Assembly (NCBI GenBank): GCA_944388825.1
Contig: CALXKG010000244.1
Location: forward strand, 1 to 20,613
Length of the DNA: 20,613 nt
Source: an uncultured Clostridia bacterium
Lineage (GTDB): Bacteria > Bacillota > Clostridia > Oscillospirales > Ruminococcaceae
Direction: 5' to 3'
Positions within the stretch are counted from its first letter, which is position 1. Every line of letters begins with the position of its first letter. Below the pieces are notes generated by a model. That model ran no database searches and was not told where the DNA came from. It saw only the letters and a list, made by a program, of their open reading frames with translations. This document shows positions 20,047 to 20,613 of the stretch, piece after piece. The position numbers and the translations under genes were made by a program.

Positions 20047-20376
20047 TTATTCCTCCTTAATGATTCCGATCATGTCGCGGATCAGCTTTTTTTGGGCTGG
20101 ATTTAAATCAGTTTGTACGTTCTTGGGATAGGCTAAAAGAAGATATATTTCTTTTTGGATGACTATATCAACATAGATAACGCGTCCACCGCCGGATTTT
20201 CCCTTTCCGGAAATAGGAATTCTGACTTTCCGCGCGCCGGCAAGGTTGGGGATTACATCTCCAATATCCGGGTCGTTTAAAAGAACCATTTGCAGGTCAC
20301 GCAACTCGTCGTCGCCAAGTCCCATACTGGCCCAGGATTTTTCAAAGCTGCGGGTTATAATAAATTTTCTTTCCAA
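20047..20376 (-). CDS. RelE/HigB2-family toxin
   Basis: The 109-residue protein matches the RelE/HigB2 mRNA-interferase family: GDVIPNLAGARKVRIPISGKGKSGGGRVIY (about 54-82) followed by the family close EIYLLLAYPKNVQTDLNPAQKK (about 86-107). Such toxins cut mRNA on the ribosome; the basic residues in KGKSGGGR line the active groove in relatives. I chose the TTG at 20376 because AGGGAGAG lies 8 nt upstream and the family opening LERKFIITRSF begins there; a longer in-frame ATG at 20475 would lie beyond the promoter. The toxin gene precedes the antitoxin gene, the order known for higBA. Confidence 0.88.
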   Translation of the reverse strand: MERKFIITRSFEKSWASMGLGDDELRDLQMVLLNDPDIGDVIPNLAGARKVRIPISGKGKSGGGRVIYVDIVIQKEIYLLLAYPKNVQTDLNPAQKKLIRDMIGIIKEE

Positions 20377-20400
20377 GTGAACTTCTCTCCCTCTATCTTT

Positions 20401-20429
20401 ATTATATACGATTAAGTCGTAGTTATCAA
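20401..20429 (-). promoter_or_regulatory. Promoter of the toxin-antitoxin operon
   Basis: On the minus strand TTGATA (20424-20429) and TATAAT (20401-20406) are 17 bp apart, 25 bp before the TTG start. Within the spacer ACGATTAAGTCGT (20408-20420) is an inverted repeat (ACGA/TCGT arms) that could be the operator bound by the antitoxin. Confidence 0.75.
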
Positions 20430-20460
20430 GCCTTTTTGCTATATATACAAGATGACATAT

Positions 20461-20502
20461 AAAAATAAAAGCCACGGACCCAATCCCGTGGCTTTTATTT
20501 TT
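20461..20502. terminator. Terminator of the mntP-like gene
   Basis: A 17-bp perfect stem (20461-20477 with 20486-20502, 8-nt loop) ends in AT-rich tracts on both sides. It follows the stop of the minus-strand gene at 20519 by 16 bp and isolates it from the toxin-antitoxin operon. Confidence 0.9.
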
Positions 20503-20518
20503 GCTATGTACAATACCC

Positions 20519-20613
20519 TTAACCGCCCATCAGGTGCTCGATCAGGATTTTCAGCCCCATCAGGATAAGGATGACGCCGCCGGCGATCTCCGCCCTGGAC
20601 TTGTACTTTGCGC
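20519..20613 (-). CDS. Probable MntP-family manganese efflux pump, C-terminal end (partial)
   Basis: Only the last 31 codons are in the window; the 5' part lies beyond 20613. The visible end reads KYKSRAEIAGGVILILMGLK then ILIEHLMGG, the last membrane helix of MntP (UPF0059) proteins, whose C-termini typically read AEI-GG-ILI-IG-KIL-EHL. MntP pumps Mn2+ out of the cell. A related protein such as the sporulation membrane protein YtaF is possible, as the two families share this tail. The stop codon is at 20519-20521, followed by a strong terminator. Confidence 0.72.
   Translation of the reverse strand, partial: AKYKSRAEIAGGVILILMGLKILIEHLMGG

Noticed and set aside
20377..20475. A longer toxin reading frame starting at 20475
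   Set aside because: It would start upstream of the best promoter and within the terminator of the neighbouring gene, and the extra 33 residues do not fit the family.

Overview
The window looks like a chromosomal segment of a GC-rich, Gram-positive anaerobe of the class Clostridia, probably near the Oscillospirales. The basis is gene content: a SCIFF peptide with its radical SAM maturase beside yajC, a DivIVA-like protein, an SdpR/SdpI pair, DUF1538 with a P-II-like protein, AGGAGG-type ribosome sites, several TTG/GTG starts and consensus sigma-A promoters. No rRNA, tRNA, CRISPR array or intact transposon is visible. The genus cannot be fixed from this sequence.

Layout. Positions 1-6360 (minus strand): a short XRE regulator gene with its own promoter, then what reads as one five-gene unit transcribed from 6354 down to 570. 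Its order is MarR regulator, two half-ABC exporters forming a heterodimer with one degenerate ATP site, an AraC regulator, and a YjbR-like protein with a C-terminal PUA/EVE-like part. A perfect TTGACA-17-TATAAT promoter with two tandem palindromes just downstream of the -10 box drives it. Positions 6371-8811 (minus): hppA, a membrane pyrophosphatase with the K+-independent proton-pump signature, behind a ~250-nt structured leader. Positions 8812-9075: divergent intergenic region with a palindrome. Positions 9076-9855 (plus): an orphan CofE-like ligase-family gene. Positions 9911-10126: copy 1 of a 216-bp hairpin-rich repeat, followed by a terminator. Positions 10205-12522 (plus): a DUF1538 membrane protein and a tandem P-II-like protein. 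Positions 12526-12754: a MITE-like segment between two copies of a terminator hairpin. Positions 12847-15693 (plus): DivIVA-like coiled-coil protein, MATE transporter and endonuclease III. Positions 15709-18385 (plus): yajC, a small membrane protein, the 48-residue SCIFF peptide gene and its maturase. Positions 18429-18644: copy 2 of the repeat, again followed by a terminator. Positions 18688-19685 (plus): SdpR-like repressor and SdpI-like protein. Positions 19729-20429 (minus): a HigBA-type toxin-antitoxin pair. Positions 20519-20613 (minus): the C-terminal end of a probable MntP.

How the genes work together. Several units pair a membrane transporter or immunity protein with its own regulator (MarR/ABC, P-II/DUF1538, SdpR/SdpI). 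The best candidates for undescribed biology are the DUF1538 plus double-P-II pair, where an internally duplicated membrane protein is matched with a duplicated signal protein, the 216-bp structured 3'-UTR repeat, and the hppA leader. The SCIFF operon is a known but functionally unresolved RiPP system. All identifications rest on reading motifs by eye; no database search was run.
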